Shown: piece by piece, positions 7,980 through 17,256 of the stretch
Numbering within the stretch: position 1 is the first letter of the stretch
Layout: the number at the start of each line of letters is the position of its first letter
Source: Chloroflexota bacterium
Lineage (GTDB): Bacteria > Chloroflexota > Dehalococcoidia > Lucifugimonadales > GCA-2722455
Reading direction: 5' to 3'
Assembly: GCA_002722455.1 (NCBI GenBank)
Contig: PBMB01000026.1
Coordinates: forward strand, 1 to 52,955
DNA: 52,955 nucleotides
Position numbers and translations under genes: made by a program
The notes under the pieces: generated by a model
The model's database searches: none
Told to the model about the DNA's origin: nothing
The model's input: the letters and a program-made list of their open reading frames with translations, nothing else

Positions 7980-9698
7980 TTACTTGAGAACTTGTGAATG
8001 CGCTTCAATGAAATCACCTTCTACATATTCATTGAAACCATCTAAAACAAGTCCTCCTTCTAATCCTGCATTTAATTGTCCAACATCATTTTGGAAATGT
8101 TTTAAACTATTAATTTTGCCCCGAAAAATCTCTTTGTCTTGGCGTATTACACGTACATAAGATTTCCTGGTAATAAATCCATCTCTTACATAGAGGCCAG
8201 CAATAGTTGTTCGATTTTTAATTTGGAACAATGCCCTTACTTCTGCGACACCTTCAATTACATCCTCAGGTTCATCATTTTGCTGACTTTCAATAACTTT
8301 ATCTATATACTCTAACAGCTCATATATAACATCATAACTTTGAACATTTATTTTTTTCTTTGTTATCAATAATTGAGCTCCAGATTCCACATAAGTATTA
8401 AATCCAAGTATTATTGCATTAGAAGTCTCAGCTAAAAGAACATCACTCTCATTAACACTCCCTGAAGAAACATAAATAATTTCAATAGGAACTTCATCAG
8501 TTGATTTAGCTGAAATTGAATCTTTTAATGAATCCACTGATCCACGTAATCCAGCTTTAACTACTAATTTTATAACCTTATCTGTATCTACAAAACTAGC
8601 AACCATATTATGTTTAGACTCTTGTGATATCTTTTTAAAATTTTTGCTGTTCTCATTACTCTCCATTACTTCAAATACAACACCAACTTCAGGAACAGAA
8701 TTTAAACCTAAAACTTCTACCACGCCCCCAGGCAAAACTTTATCAATATTTTTTGCTCTATCTGAAGTCATTGCTCGAATTTTCCCATAAGTATTGTCAA
8801 GAACAAGTTGGTCTCCAACTTTTAAAGTTCCATCATGAATGATTAATGAAGCAATAACACCACGTCGTTTATCAACGGTACCTTCAATAACTACACCATT
8901 TGCTTTTTTATTTGGATTCGCACGTAATTCTAGTACTTCTGCTAAAACAAGAATGCTTTCCATTAGTGTATCAATACCATCTCCATTTAGAGCAGAAATA
9001 GGTACCGCCATTACGTCACCACCCCATTCTTCTATAACTACATCTTGATCAACTAACTGTCTTTTTACTTTATCAATATCAGCTTGAGGTCTATCAATTT
9101 TATTAATAGCTACAACTATTGGTAAATTTTCTCCTTTAATGTGGCTAATTGCTTCTATAGTTTGAGGCATTACTCCATCATCTGCTGCAACAACCAAAAC
9201 CGCAATATCTGTATGCTTCGCTCCACGCGAACGCATTTCAGAAAAAGCATAATGACCAGGAGTGTCTAATACTGTTATAACTGACTCTTTATATTCACAC
9301 TGATAAGCACCTATCTTTTGAGTAATCCCTCCTGCTTCTACCTCAGTTATTCGGGACTTTCTAATATAATCTAATAATGTTGTTTTCCCATGGTCAACAT
9401 GACCAAATATAGCTATAACCGGTGGACGTGTTTCTAATTCTTGTAAGTTTTTTGAGTTTTCATCAGAATCATCAATCTTTTTCGTTAATGGGTCACCGCT
9501 TTTAAGATAAGTCTTCACACTAAATTCTTCAGCCATTTTAGCAGCAATTTCAAAATCAATGTATTGATTCAATGAATACATTAATCCACGACGCATGAAT
9601 TGTTTAACTAATTCAATAGGATCAACATCAAGTAGAACGGCCAATTCCTTAACCGTTAAACTCTGCGGTACTTCTATACTAGTTAATTCTTTTGACAT
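7980..9698 (-). CDS. infB: Translation initiation factor IF-2
   Basis: IF-2, the GTPase that delivers initiator tRNA to the 30S subunit. A compact form of 572 residues: a short IF2_N helical domain, then the G domain with GHVDHGKTT (about residues 99-107), DTPGH and NKID, and C-terminal domains II-IV. The long low-complexity N-terminal region of enterobacterial IF-2 is missing, as in many small genomes. The ATG at 9698 is chosen because AAGGTG is correctly spaced before it; a GTG at 9707 lies inside that site. It follows nusA by 89 bp. Confidence 0.96.
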   Translation of the reverse strand: MSKELTSIEVPQSLTVKELAVLLDVDPIELVKQFMRRGLMYSLNQYIDFEIAAKMAEEFSVKTYLKSGDPLTKKIDDSDENSKNLQELETRPPVIAIFGHVDHGKTTLLDYIRKSRITEVEAGGITQKIGAYQCEYKESVITVLDTPGHYAFSEMRSRGAKHTDIAVLVVAADDGVMPQTIEAISHIKGENLPIVVAINKIDRPQADIDKVKRQLVDQDVVIEEWGGDVMAVPISALNGDGIDTLMESILVLAEVLELRANPNKKANGVVIEGTVDKRRGVIASLIIHDGTLKVGDQLVLDNTYGKIRAMTSDRAKNIDKVLPGGVVEVLGLNSVPEVGVVFEVMESNENSKNFKKISQESKHNMVASFVDTDKVIKLVVKAGLRGSVDSLKDSISAKSTDEVPIEIIYVSSGSVNESDVLLAETSNAIILGFNTYVESGAQLLITKKKINVQSYDVIYELLEYIDKVIESQQNDEPEDVIEGVAEVRALFQIKNRTTIAGLYVRDGFITRKSYVRVIRQDKEIFRGKINSLKHFQNDVGQLNAGLEGGLVLDGFNEYVEGDFIEAHSQVLK

Positions 9699-9787
9699 CA
9701 AACCCACCTTATTAAAGTAAATTCAAACACAACTAGACTTACACGTCAAAACTTCATTAATAACCAAAACAATGGAAAATTTAAAAT

Positions 9788-11260
9788 TTATTTCTTACTT
9801 TTTCCTTTGCGATTTTTACTCCTATTTCCACCACTTTTTGAAGTTTTATCTTTCTTTTCGCCACGACTAAATTCAGCTATATCTTCCGCAAACCGAAGGC
9901 CACCGTCATTAGATGTTTCACCTCTACGTCTCCTAGGAATATCCCAAACACTATCGGGTACATCAATTAAAGATTCTGACTCTTCTACTTCCTCTTCTAC
10001 TTCCTCTTCTACTGACTCTTCTACTGACTCTTCTATTTCCTCAATAACCTCAGCAATTTCCTGTACATCTTGAACTTGATCAGATACTTCTACTAATCCT
10101 TCTGATTGTTCAGTTAATTCTTCTGTAGTTTGTTCTGATTCAGACTCTTGAGTTGGTACCTCAACAGACATATCCGAGCTTTCAACATCTTGAATATCTT
10201 CATCAGGCTCAGGTGTTGGGATTCGTTCATATTCTTGATCACTTTTGATATCTATAGTCCAACCAGTTAATTTCGCAGCTAATCGTGCATTCTGGCCATC
10301 CTTACCAATTGCTAGAGATAACTGCCGATCTGGAACAACAGCAATTGCAAGATGTTCATCTTCAACTAAATCAACATACACTACATCAGAAGGACTTAAA
10401 GCTTTCGCAATATATGCCTTAATATCAGTTTTCCATTCAATAATATCAATTTTTTCACCATTTAACTCATTCACTACATTTTGTATTCGTGATCCTCGAA
10501 AACCAACACAAGACCCTACTGCATCAACTCCAGACTGAATGGGTCTTACTGAAACCTTAGTCCGAGAACCAGCTTCTCTGCTAACATCAACGATTTCAAT
10601 AGCACCATTATAAATTTCTGGAACTTCAAGTTCAAAAAGTCTTTTTACTAATATTGAAGAAGCACGAGAAACAATTATTTCAGGTCCTCTACTAGAATCA
10701 CGTACTGATTGAATGACCACTTTTAAACGCTGACTAACCCTATACTTTTCTCCAAATGATTGTTCGTCAGTAGGCATTATTACTTCAGCTCTACCCATCT
10801 CAAGTAGCACTACTCCAGGATCAACTCTCTGAACAAGAGCAGGAAATACATCTCCTTCTTTATCTTGGTATTCTTCAAGAACCAAAACTCTCTCAGCATC
10901 CCTAAGTTTCTGCGCAACAACTTGTTTTGCTGTTTGAGCAGCTATCCTCCCAGCCGCATGTTCTGTAGTTTCTGTAATAATAACATCACCAATTTCAGCA
11001 TCACTCTTAATTTTCTGAGATTCTGTTAAAGATATTTCCCTTTGATCATCATTTATTTCAACAACAACGGTTTTTAAAACATCAACTTTTACAATCCCTG
11101 AATCAGGGTTTAAAGTAACTGATATCTGCTGACCAGAAGCATTACTATCTTTTTTAAAAGCCGCCACCATTGCTGCTTCAATAGCAGAAACAACCACTTC
11201 TTTAGGTAAATTTCTTTCAGCTGCTAACTGCGTAACAGCGATAATAAAATCGCTCTTCAT
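9788..11260 (-). CDS. nusA: Transcription termination/antitermination factor NusA
   Basis: A 490-residue NusA. The N-terminal RNA-polymerase-binding domain, S1 domain, and KH1/KH2 domains (GSCVGFRGSRIQNVVNEL and later DRQLSLAIGKDGQNAR) are all recognisable. After about residue 350 there is a very acidic low-complexity tail, with EE/ES repeats near 420-435, then a Lys-rich end. This tail replaces the two acidic repeats of enterobacterial NusA and is likely disordered. GAGGT precedes the ATG. No rimP gene lies upstream, where it is normally found. Regulation: own promoter and a terminator-like leader hairpin. Confidence 0.96.
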   Translation of the reverse strand: MKSDFIIAVTQLAAERNLPKEVVVSAIEAAMVAAFKKDSNASGQQISVTLNPDSGIVKVDVLKTVVVEINDDQREISLTESQKIKSDAEIGDVIITETTEHAAGRIAAQTAKQVVAQKLRDAERVLVLEEYQDKEGDVFPALVQRVDPGVVLLEMGRAEVIMPTDEQSFGEKYRVSQRLKVVIQSVRDSSRGPEIIVSRASSILVKRLFELEVPEIYNGAIEIVDVSREAGSRTKVSVRPIQSGVDAVGSCVGFRGSRIQNVVNELNGEKIDIIEWKTDIKAYIAKALSPSDVVYVDLVEDEHLAIAVVPDRQLSLAIGKDGQNARLAAKLTGWTIDIKSDQEYERIPTPEPDEDIQDVESSDMSVEVPTQESESEQTTEELTEQSEGLVEVSDQVQDVQEIAEVIEEIEESVEESVEEEVEEEVEESESLIDVPDSVWDIPRRRRGETSNDGGLRFAEDIAEFSRGEKKDKTSKSGGNRSKNRKGKSKK

Positions 11261-11298
11261 AATACCTCGCCTTTATTAAAATACCACCATAATAAAAT

Positions 11299-11320
11299 AA
11301 AGTGGGGACACCCCCACTTT
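11299..11320 (-). terminator. Terminator-like hairpin in the nusA leader (possible attenuator)
   Basis: Perfect 9-bp arms (11299-11307 and 11312-11320) with a 4-nt loop; on the minus strand the stem is followed by ATTTTATTAT. It lies between the predicted nusA promoter and start codon. A second AAAGTGGG copy (11332-11325, minus) upstream could pair with the same C-rich arm, giving alternative folds. Confidence 0.55.
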
Positions 11321-11344
11321 TCTTCCCACTTTTCTTTTACATTG

Positions 11345-11373
11345 AGTATAGCATTGTCTACGTATACAGACAA
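11345..11373 (-). promoter_or_regulatory. Promoter of nusA operon
   Basis: Minus strand: TTGTCT (11373-11368), 17-bp spacer, TATACT (11350-11345) with an extended TGC just before the -10. The predicted start is near 11338, about 78 nt before nusA. Confidence 0.6.
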
Positions 11374-11474
11374 GCATTTTTACAAAGTATATCCTTATAG
11401 GGAAAGATATCGGGGGAAATGAGGACAAAAATAAAACCCTATATAGACAATCCTGAATTTTATTTAACTTAAAT

Positions 11475-11503
11475 TTGTCATTACATATTTTGTAGAATAT
11501 ATT
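11475..11503 (+). promoter_or_regulatory. Promoter of modABC
   Basis: TTGTCA (11475-11480), 17-bp spacer, TATATT (11498-11503), about 40 bp upstream of modA. No ModE-type palindrome was noticed. Confidence 0.55.
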
Positions 11504-11543
11504 TGGAAAGAAATAATCAATAGTATAACGATAAAATTAAATT

Positions 11544-12329
11544 ATGAAGTTTTTGTTACAAATTCAAGTAAGATTATTACAATTAGTATTTCCCCTAATT
11601 ATATTTAGTGTTTTATTGATAATTAGTTGCAATAATACAAAAACCCAAGAAATTACAATACTTGCTGCTGCAAGTCTTGCTGATGCTTTATCTGAGATAG
11701 AAAAAGCCTATGAATCTCAAAACGAAATAGATCTTCTCATTAGCTATGGAGGGTCACAAATGCTTGCAAATCAAATTGTACATGGTGCTAAAACTGATCT
11801 ATTCATCCCTGCAGGGTATACACCTTTAACAAAATTAGAAAATACAGCAATACTTGAAAAAGTATATCCCCTTTTAACTAACTCCCTGGTATTAGTAACC
11901 CATACTTCAAATACATCATCCATAAATAACCTAGGTGAACTTTCCACTCAGAAGTTTAATAAAATATCGATTGCAGATCCAAACTTCTCTCCTGCAGGAA
12001 CTTATGCAAAAACAGCATTATCTAACCATGGCATTTGGGGGGATTTACAAGATAAAATAATACTGGGTGTAAATGTTAGAACAGTATTATCATATGTAGA
12101 AAACCAAAACGTAGAAGTAGGTATTGTCTACAAAACAGATACTATTTCCAACAATAACATAAGATCTCTTGCAATAATCCCTCAAGAATCATATCCAGAA
12201 ATACAATATCCTATTGCAATTACAAAAACGGCCATTGATAATAAACATACTTCACATTTTATCGAATATTTATTTTCCCCGGAATCAAGCAATAAATTCC
12301 TCAAATATGGATTTAAAACAGTAGACTAA
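11544..12329 (+). CDS. modA: Molybdate ABC transporter substrate-binding lipoprotein
   Basis: A 261-residue periplasmic-type binding protein. A long N-terminal hydrophobic segment ends in the lipobox IISC, so the protein is membrane-anchored. The mature part starts with ITILAAASLADAL, and contains YGGSQMLANQI and DPNFSPAGTYAK, the oxyanion-binding segments typical of ModA. It binds molybdate (or tungstate). One base separates its stop from modB. No clear ribosome site precedes the ATG. Confidence 0.92.
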   Translation: MKFLLQIQVRLLQLVFPLIIFSVLLIISCNNTKTQEITILAAASLADALSEIEKAYESQNEIDLLISYGGSQMLANQIVHGAKTDLFIPAGYTPLTKLENTAILEKVYPLLTNSLVLVTHTSNTSSINNLGELSTQKFNKISIADPNFSPAGTYAKTALSNHGIWGDLQDKIILGVNVRTVLSYVENQNVEVGIVYKTDTISNNNIRSLAIIPQESYPEIQYPIAITKTAIDNKHTSHFIEYLFSPESSNKFLKYGFKTVD

Positions 12330-12330
12330 A

Positions 12331-12999
12331 ATGTATGAACATCATTTTTCAGCTTTACAATTAAGTCTATTAGTAGCTTCGAGTGCTACTATATTAAATG
12401 TAATTCCTGCGATAATAAGTGCTCTAATTATCACTAAAACAAAACTGCCTGGGAAAATCATACTTGATATTATAATTTCTTTACCTTTAGCAATACCACC
12501 AGTAGCAATAGGCTTTTTTTTGCTACAAATACTAGGAAATAAATCTCCTTTATCAGATTTTTTAAAAATCACTTTAGGGATAGACATTATTTTTACATGG
12601 CAAGCTGCAGCAATTGCAGCAGCAATTACATCATTCCCTCTAATGGTAAGAACTATCATTGTTTCAATGAATTCTATAGAAGAAAAGCTAGAATCATGTG
12701 CAAGAACCTTAGGAGCTAATAAAATTAAAGTAATGCTTACAATAACTATACCTCTTGCATATAAGGGCATTCTAGGCGGTATTTTAATTGGATTTATACG
12801 ATCTATTGGAGAATTTGGAGCTACAATCATTGTTGCAGGAAATATTGTAGGAAAAACACAAACCATTCCTCTAGCAATTTATTCTAATATACAAATCGGT
12901 CAATATACTGATGTCCATATGCTAATACTTATATCTTTAGCAATAACAATATCATCTCTTATTGCATATAACTTACTACTACGTAATTCTTTAAAATGA
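12331..12999 (+). CDS. modB: Molybdate ABC transporter permease
   Basis: A 222-residue permease with about five hydrophobic segments. The EAA-loop signature is at SCARTLGANKIKVMLTI, followed by IGFIRSIGEFGATIIVAGN, which is characteristic of the ModB/CysT group and contacts the ATPase. It works as a homodimer with ModA and ModC. It begins 1 bp after modA and ends 20 bp before modC. Confidence 0.93.
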   Translation: MYEHHFSALQLSLLVASSATILNVIPAIISALIITKTKLPGKIILDIIISLPLAIPPVAIGFFLLQILGNKSPLSDFLKITLGIDIIFTWQAAAIAAAITSFPLMVRTIIVSMNSIEEKLESCARTLGANKIKVMLTITIPLAYKGILGGILIGFIRSIGEFGATIIVAGNIVGKTQTIPLAIYSNIQIGQYTDVHMLILISLAITISSLIAYNLLLRNSLK

Positions 13000-13019
13000 T
13001 ACTGCAAACAAAATAACCA

Positions 13020-14090
13020 ATGCTACATTTAAACATCAACAAAAAATACCAACAATTTCATTTAAATTGCCAAGTGAGTTTCGAGCCTTCAATAATAGGT
13101 GTTTGGGGACCATCTGGCAGTGGTAAAACGACACTACTCAATTGTATCTCTGGAATAGAAACCCCCGATAATGGAAGTATAATTATTGATAATCACATCC
13201 TATTCTCTTCAGAAAACAATACAAATATTCCTCCTGAAAAACGTCGGATTGGATATGTGTTTCAAGAACCACTACTATTCCCGCATTTAAATGTGATCCA
13301 AAACATAAAATATGCACAAAATTTAGCCCCAATTAATTACGAAGATGAAATATCCTATTGCATTTCTAAATTTGGCATTGAACATCTTCTAAAAAATAAA
13401 GTAGGAACTTTATCAGGAGGAGAGCAGAAAAGAGTTGCAATTATACGTGCTATTGCCACATCACCCAAACTATTACTTCTTGATGAACCATTAAATGGAA
13501 TTGATACTAATTCAAAAAATCAAATTCTAACTTATTTAAAATCAATTTGGACAGATCTGAACATACCAATACTTTATGTGTCTCATAATAAAGATGAAAT
13601 TCTAACAATGACCCAATATACTTTACCTATAATTGATGGTATTGGCCAAGAGTTAGTAGCTTCCTCACAAGTAATTAATCAATCTTTATTAACTGCATAT
13701 ACTAAAAATTCACAACAAATTTTACCTGTAAATTCTCTACAAGGTGAAATTAAAACAAACGTAAATCCAGACCTTACAATAATTAGCATAAATAATCTCC
13801 AAATGGCTATCCCCAAACTAAATGCATCTTTAAAAAAACAAATACGTATTTTTATACCACCGAATCAAATTTTAGTGACACTCTCCCAACCTAAGCAAAT
13901 TAATACAAAAAACATATATCAAGGTAAAATTATTAAAATTGACCTTTCTAAAAATAACGCCACTATATTTGTTGATATTGGAATTAAATTACAAATAACA
14001 GTGTTAAAAGAATTCCTTGAAGAATCAAAGGTTTCAATAAATCAATTATTGTATGTAATAGTTCCACCATCTGCAATAATTGTATCTTAA
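13020..14090 (+). CDS. modC: Molybdate ABC transporter ATPase
   Basis: A 356-residue ATP-binding subunit. Walker A GPSGSGKTT is at residues 30-38; Q-loop region YVFQEPLLFPHL, signature LSGGEQKR, and Walker B LLLLDEP follow. After about residue 230 there is a C-terminal TOBE/Mop-like domain, where ModC binds molybdate for trans-inhibition. It completes modABC; no molybdoenzyme gene lies in the window, so the consumer is elsewhere. Confidence 0.92.
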   Translation: MLHLNINKKYQQFHLNCQVSFEPSIIGVWGPSGSGKTTLLNCISGIETPDNGSIIIDNHILFSSENNTNIPPEKRRIGYVFQEPLLFPHLNVIQNIKYAQNLAPINYEDEISYCISKFGIEHLLKNKVGTLSGGEQKRVAIIRAIATSPKLLLLDEPLNGIDTNSKNQILTYLKSIWTDLNIPILYVSHNKDEILTMTQYTLPIIDGIGQELVASSQVINQSLLTAYTKNSQQILPVNSLQGEIKTNVNPDLTIISINNLQMAIPKLNASLKKQIRIFIPPNQILVTLSQPKQINTKNIYQGKIIKIDLSKNNATIFVDIGIKLQITVLKEFLEESKVSINQLLYVIVPPSAIIVS

Positions 14091-14192
14091 CTATAAAATC
14101 TAAAAATTAAAATCATAATGTAACAATATAGATATATTGATCAAAAGAAAGTATGATGACAAAGAATTATCTATAAACCATTAAATAAAGAA

Positions 14193-15065
14193 ATGTCAGC
14201 ATTCAAAAATCAATTAGAAAAAATCTCTTATATCAATAAAAGTTTTTTGTGTATTGGATTAGATCCTTACCCAAAATATATGCCAATTAAAGATATTTTT
14301 AAATTCAATCAATCCATTATTGACTGCACTCATGATTTAGTCTGTGCATACAAACCTAATATTGCTTTCTATGAAGCACTGGGTTGGGATGGACTGAATG
14401 CATTAGAAAAAACTATATCATATATACGAACTAATGCACCTAATGTCCCTATTATTGGAGATGGTAAAAGAGGAGATATACTCTCCACCAATGAAGCTTA
14501 TGCAAAAGCGCTGTTCGAATTTTGGGGCTTTGATGCAACTACTATAAATCCATTTTCTGGCCTGGAAACTATTACTCCATTTTTACAATATCCGGAGAAA
14601 TGTGCATTTGTATGGTGCCGTTCTTCTAATATTACTATTAACGATAAAAATCATATACAATCAGCTGTAATCAACAACTCTAATTCTATAAGTCATCATA
14701 TTGTCGATACTATTTTAGACAAAACTAACCCTACGTATAAAAACTCTATGAATACACTTGGTTTAATTGTCGGAGCAAACCATAAGACTTTACTAGAGTA
14801 TATCCGTTCTATCGACCAAGAAATCCCAATTCTATTACCAGGCATAGGAGCACAAAAAGGTAATCTTAAAGATGCAGTACTAGCAGGACTAGGAACAGAT
14901 TTAGGAACTTTAATAATTAATTCTACCCGATCCATAATCTATCCATCTTTATCTAAAGAGAATTCCCAAAAACAAATAAGATTAGCAGCAACAGATTTTA
15001 ATAATGAACTCAATTCTATTCTATTAGATACTATGAAATGGGATTGGTTATCTTTCAAACAATAA
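14193..15065 (+). CDS. pyrF: Orotidine 5'-phosphate decarboxylase (type 2)
   Basis: A 290-residue OMP decarboxylase of the longer type-2 subfamily, catalysing the last step of UMP synthesis. The catalytic DxKxxD array is GDGKRGDI (Asp90, Lys92, Asp95). The N-terminal FLCIGLDPYP and later LLPGIGAQKG segments are typical. It is about 75 bp upstream of the DUF151 gene, which has its own promoter, so it is probably a single-gene unit. No ribosome site is evident. Confidence 0.92.
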   Translation: MSAFKNQLEKISYINKSFLCIGLDPYPKYMPIKDIFKFNQSIIDCTHDLVCAYKPNIAFYEALGWDGLNALEKTISYIRTNAPNVPIIGDGKRGDILSTNEAYAKALFEFWGFDATTINPFSGLETITPFLQYPEKCAFVWCRSSNITINDKNHIQSAVINNSNSISHHIVDTILDKTNPTYKNSMNTLGLIVGANHKTLLEYIRSIDQEIPILLPGIGAQKGNLKDAVLAGLGTDLGTLIINSTRSIIYPSLSKENSQKQIRLAATDFNNELNSILLDTMKWDWLSFKQ

Positions 15066-15080
15066 TCTTTCCAAATTTAT

Positions 15081-15110
15081 TTGACATAACCTAAATATTT
15101 TCCGTACAAT
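15081..15110 (+). promoter_or_regulatory. Promoter of DUF151 gene and possibly the atp operon
   Basis: TTGACA (15081-15086), 18-bp spacer, TACAAT (15105-15110). An AGGAGG ribosome site at 15131-15136 serves the next start codon. Confidence 0.65.
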
Positions 15111-15141
15111 CTTGATAATTAAGGATTATTAGGAGGTTTGT

Positions 15142-15684
15142 ATGCTCAAATTAAATATTGATAGCATTCGTATTAGCCTAACTAACTACCAAAGGGTAGT
15201 CATGCTAAAAGTAATCCAATCTCACGTCTATCTACCTATTTGGATAGGGCCTGCTGAAGCTGATTCAATTGCACTAACATTACAAAATGTTGAAGTTCCA
15301 AGACCATTAACTCATGATCTACTTCAAGCTACTATTGAAATATTAGGAGCTACTATTGACCATGTTGTTATCACTGACCTTGATAATGATACTTTCTACG
15401 CAAAAATCATACTTGCTCTACCTGATGAAACGATCGAATTGGATGCCAGGCCTAGCGATGCGATAGCACTAGCAATTAGAACAGATGCACCTATATATGC
15501 CAGTGAAGAAGTTGTTGATAAAGCATCCATACAATTTGATGATGAAGCTATACAGGAAAACACTAAAGGAATTTCACCTAATTCTCCAATTTCAAATAAA
15601 GAAATTCAAGAATTATCTGTGTTTTCTAAATTCATTGACACACTAAATTTGGATGACATAGATTCTCCTAAAAGTAATTCTTAA
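15142..15684 (+). CDS. DUF151 bifunctional nuclease family protein
   Basis: A 180-residue protein of the BFN/DUF151 family (DNase/RNase activity reported for a plant homologue). Typical motifs are LPIWIGPAEADSIAL and the PRPLTHDLL, RPSDAIALAIR segments. The last 40 residues are polar and probably disordered. It has a strong promoter and AGGAGG site and is only 25 bp ahead of the atp genes, so it may be the first gene of that operon. Its physiological role in bacteria is unclear. Confidence 0.85.
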   Translation: MLKLNIDSIRISLTNYQRVVMLKVIQSHVYLPIWIGPAEADSIALTLQNVEVPRPLTHDLLQATIEILGATIDHVVITDLDNDTFYAKIILALPDETIELDARPSDAIALAIRTDAPIYASEEVVDKASIQFDDEAIQENTKGISPNSPISNKEIQELSVFSKFIDTLNLDDIDSPKSNS

Positions 15685-15709
15685 AAAATCATATGCCCCC
15701 TAATATCAT

Positions 15710-15910
15710 ATGAATACTACATTCAAATTACTCGGAATTGGCTGGTTTTTTGCTATTTGTATAATAGGCAGTGGTGTATTTGGTTATTTTTTAGATAATA
15801 CTTTCAACATGCTACCTATACTAACATTAATTTTTCTTATGTTTGGTATTTTTATAGGAATTTTTGGTACAATGAAATTAATTACAAAAATTTTGTCTTC
15901 AGAAAAATGA
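15710..15910 (+). CDS. ATP synthase-associated small membrane protein (AtpZ/AtpI-like)
   Basis: A 66-residue protein with two transmembrane helices (about residues 8-28 and 34-58), matching the AtpZ/AtpI size and position at the start of atp operons. Such proteins help c-ring assembly or Mg2+ entry. Its last codons overlap the atpB start by 4 bp (ATGA), implying coupled translation. Assignment relies on position and topology more than on sequence motifs. Confidence 0.75.
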   Translation: MNTTFKLLGIGWFFAICIIGSGVFGYFLDNTFNMLPILTLIFLMFGIFIGIFGTMKLITKILSSEK

Positions 15911-16929
15911 TATCAAAAAGGAAAATAGTACTCATATCAATCCTAGGTTTAACAATTTTTGGCATTATAGGTAGTCCCATCCTAAGTGGATTCTTAAGTT
16001 CCCCAATGGCCCATATATCTATACCTGCTGAACCACTCCATAAGCATTCTTTATTTGGTGTTTGGTATTTAACAAATAGTATTCTTGTTACATGGATAGT
16101 AATTATTATGTTAACTATAGTGTCTTTCTATGGCACTAGAAATTTAAAAGAAACACCTGGAAGATTTCAATGCCTTTTGGAATCGATTATAGAATATTTC
16201 GTTGCACTTTCAGAAGATATTGGAGGTAAAAATGGTAGAAAATTCTTACCTTTAATTTTAACTATATTTATTTTCATTGTCGCATCTAATTGGATTGGTA
16301 TATTACCAGGTTTTGGAACTATTGGAATTCTTGAACCTGCAAAAGATTATATCCACCATAAGGAAGAAATTGCAGAAAAAGCACATGAAAAACTTGATTT
16401 AAAATCTGTTAAACTACACATCTATGAAGGAAATGGTCCTATTGCTATTTTACCTCTTGGTTCTGTAAACAACGAAATTGATGCTCATACCTATGAACAT
16501 GATGGAGTTCCAAAAAATAAACGTGCTGGAGTATTAATCCCATTTTTAAGAAGTGCTAATACTGATATTAATACCACTCTAGCTTTAGCGATAGTTGCTA
16601 TGATTATGATTCATTGGTGGGGACTACGACAACTAGGTACAAGAAAACACTTAAGTAAATTCTTTACCTTCAAAGGTGGCGTTGTTGGTTTTTTCGTAGG
16701 TTTAATAGAAGCAATTAGTGAAATAGCTAGAGTAATAAGTTTTACTTTTAGACTGTTTGGAAATATTTTCGCTGGGGAAGTATTATTAATGACAATGGCA
16801 TTTTTAATACCACTAGTTGGCATAATTCCTTTTTTGGGTTTAGAATTATTTGTAGGGTTGATTCAAGCATTTATCTTCACAATACTAACATTGGTATTTG
16901 CAAGTGCAGCAACCTCTGATGAACATTAA
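15907..16929 (+). CDS. atpB: ATP synthase Fo subunit a
   Basis: A 340-residue subunit a, the proton half-channel. The essential Arg282 lies in FRLFGNIFAGE. An extra extracytoplasmic segment of roughly 65 residues (about 144-212) between two transmembrane helices is rich in His, Glu and Lys (His150, 151, 160, 171, 194, 198), so the protein is longer than the usual 240-280. The rest matches the family, including SANTDINTTLALA and the C-terminal QAFIFTILT helix. Confidence 0.94.
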   Translation: MISKRKIVLISILGLTIFGIIGSPILSGFLSSPMAHISIPAEPLHKHSLFGVWYLTNSILVTWIVIIMLTIVSFYGTRNLKETPGRFQCLLESIIEYFVALSEDIGGKNGRKFLPLILTIFIFIVASNWIGILPGFGTIGILEPAKDYIHHKEEIAEKAHEKLDLKSVKLHIYEGNGPIAILPLGSVNNEIDAHTYEHDGVPKNKRAGVLIPFLRSANTDINTTLALAIVAMIMIHWWGLRQLGTRKHLSKFFTFKGGVVGFFVGLIEAISEIARVISFTFRLFGNIFAGEVLLMTMAFLIPLVGIIPFLGLELFVGLIQAFIFTILTLVFASAATSDEH

Positions 16930-16974
16930 AATTAAAGTAAATTAGATATTAATAATATGAAGGAGTAATAATAG

Positions 16975-17211
<237 letters not shown>

Positions 17212-17256
17212 ATAACGTAATAAAATAGTAATGAACAAAATAGGAATATTGGTTTA

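Noticed and set aside
9698..9707. GTG start for infB at 9707
   Set aside because: It lies inside the ribosome site of the ATG at 9698.
12342..12866. Long minus-strand frame opposite modB
   Set aside because: It is antisense to a well-supported permease gene and has no family resemblance or ribosome site.
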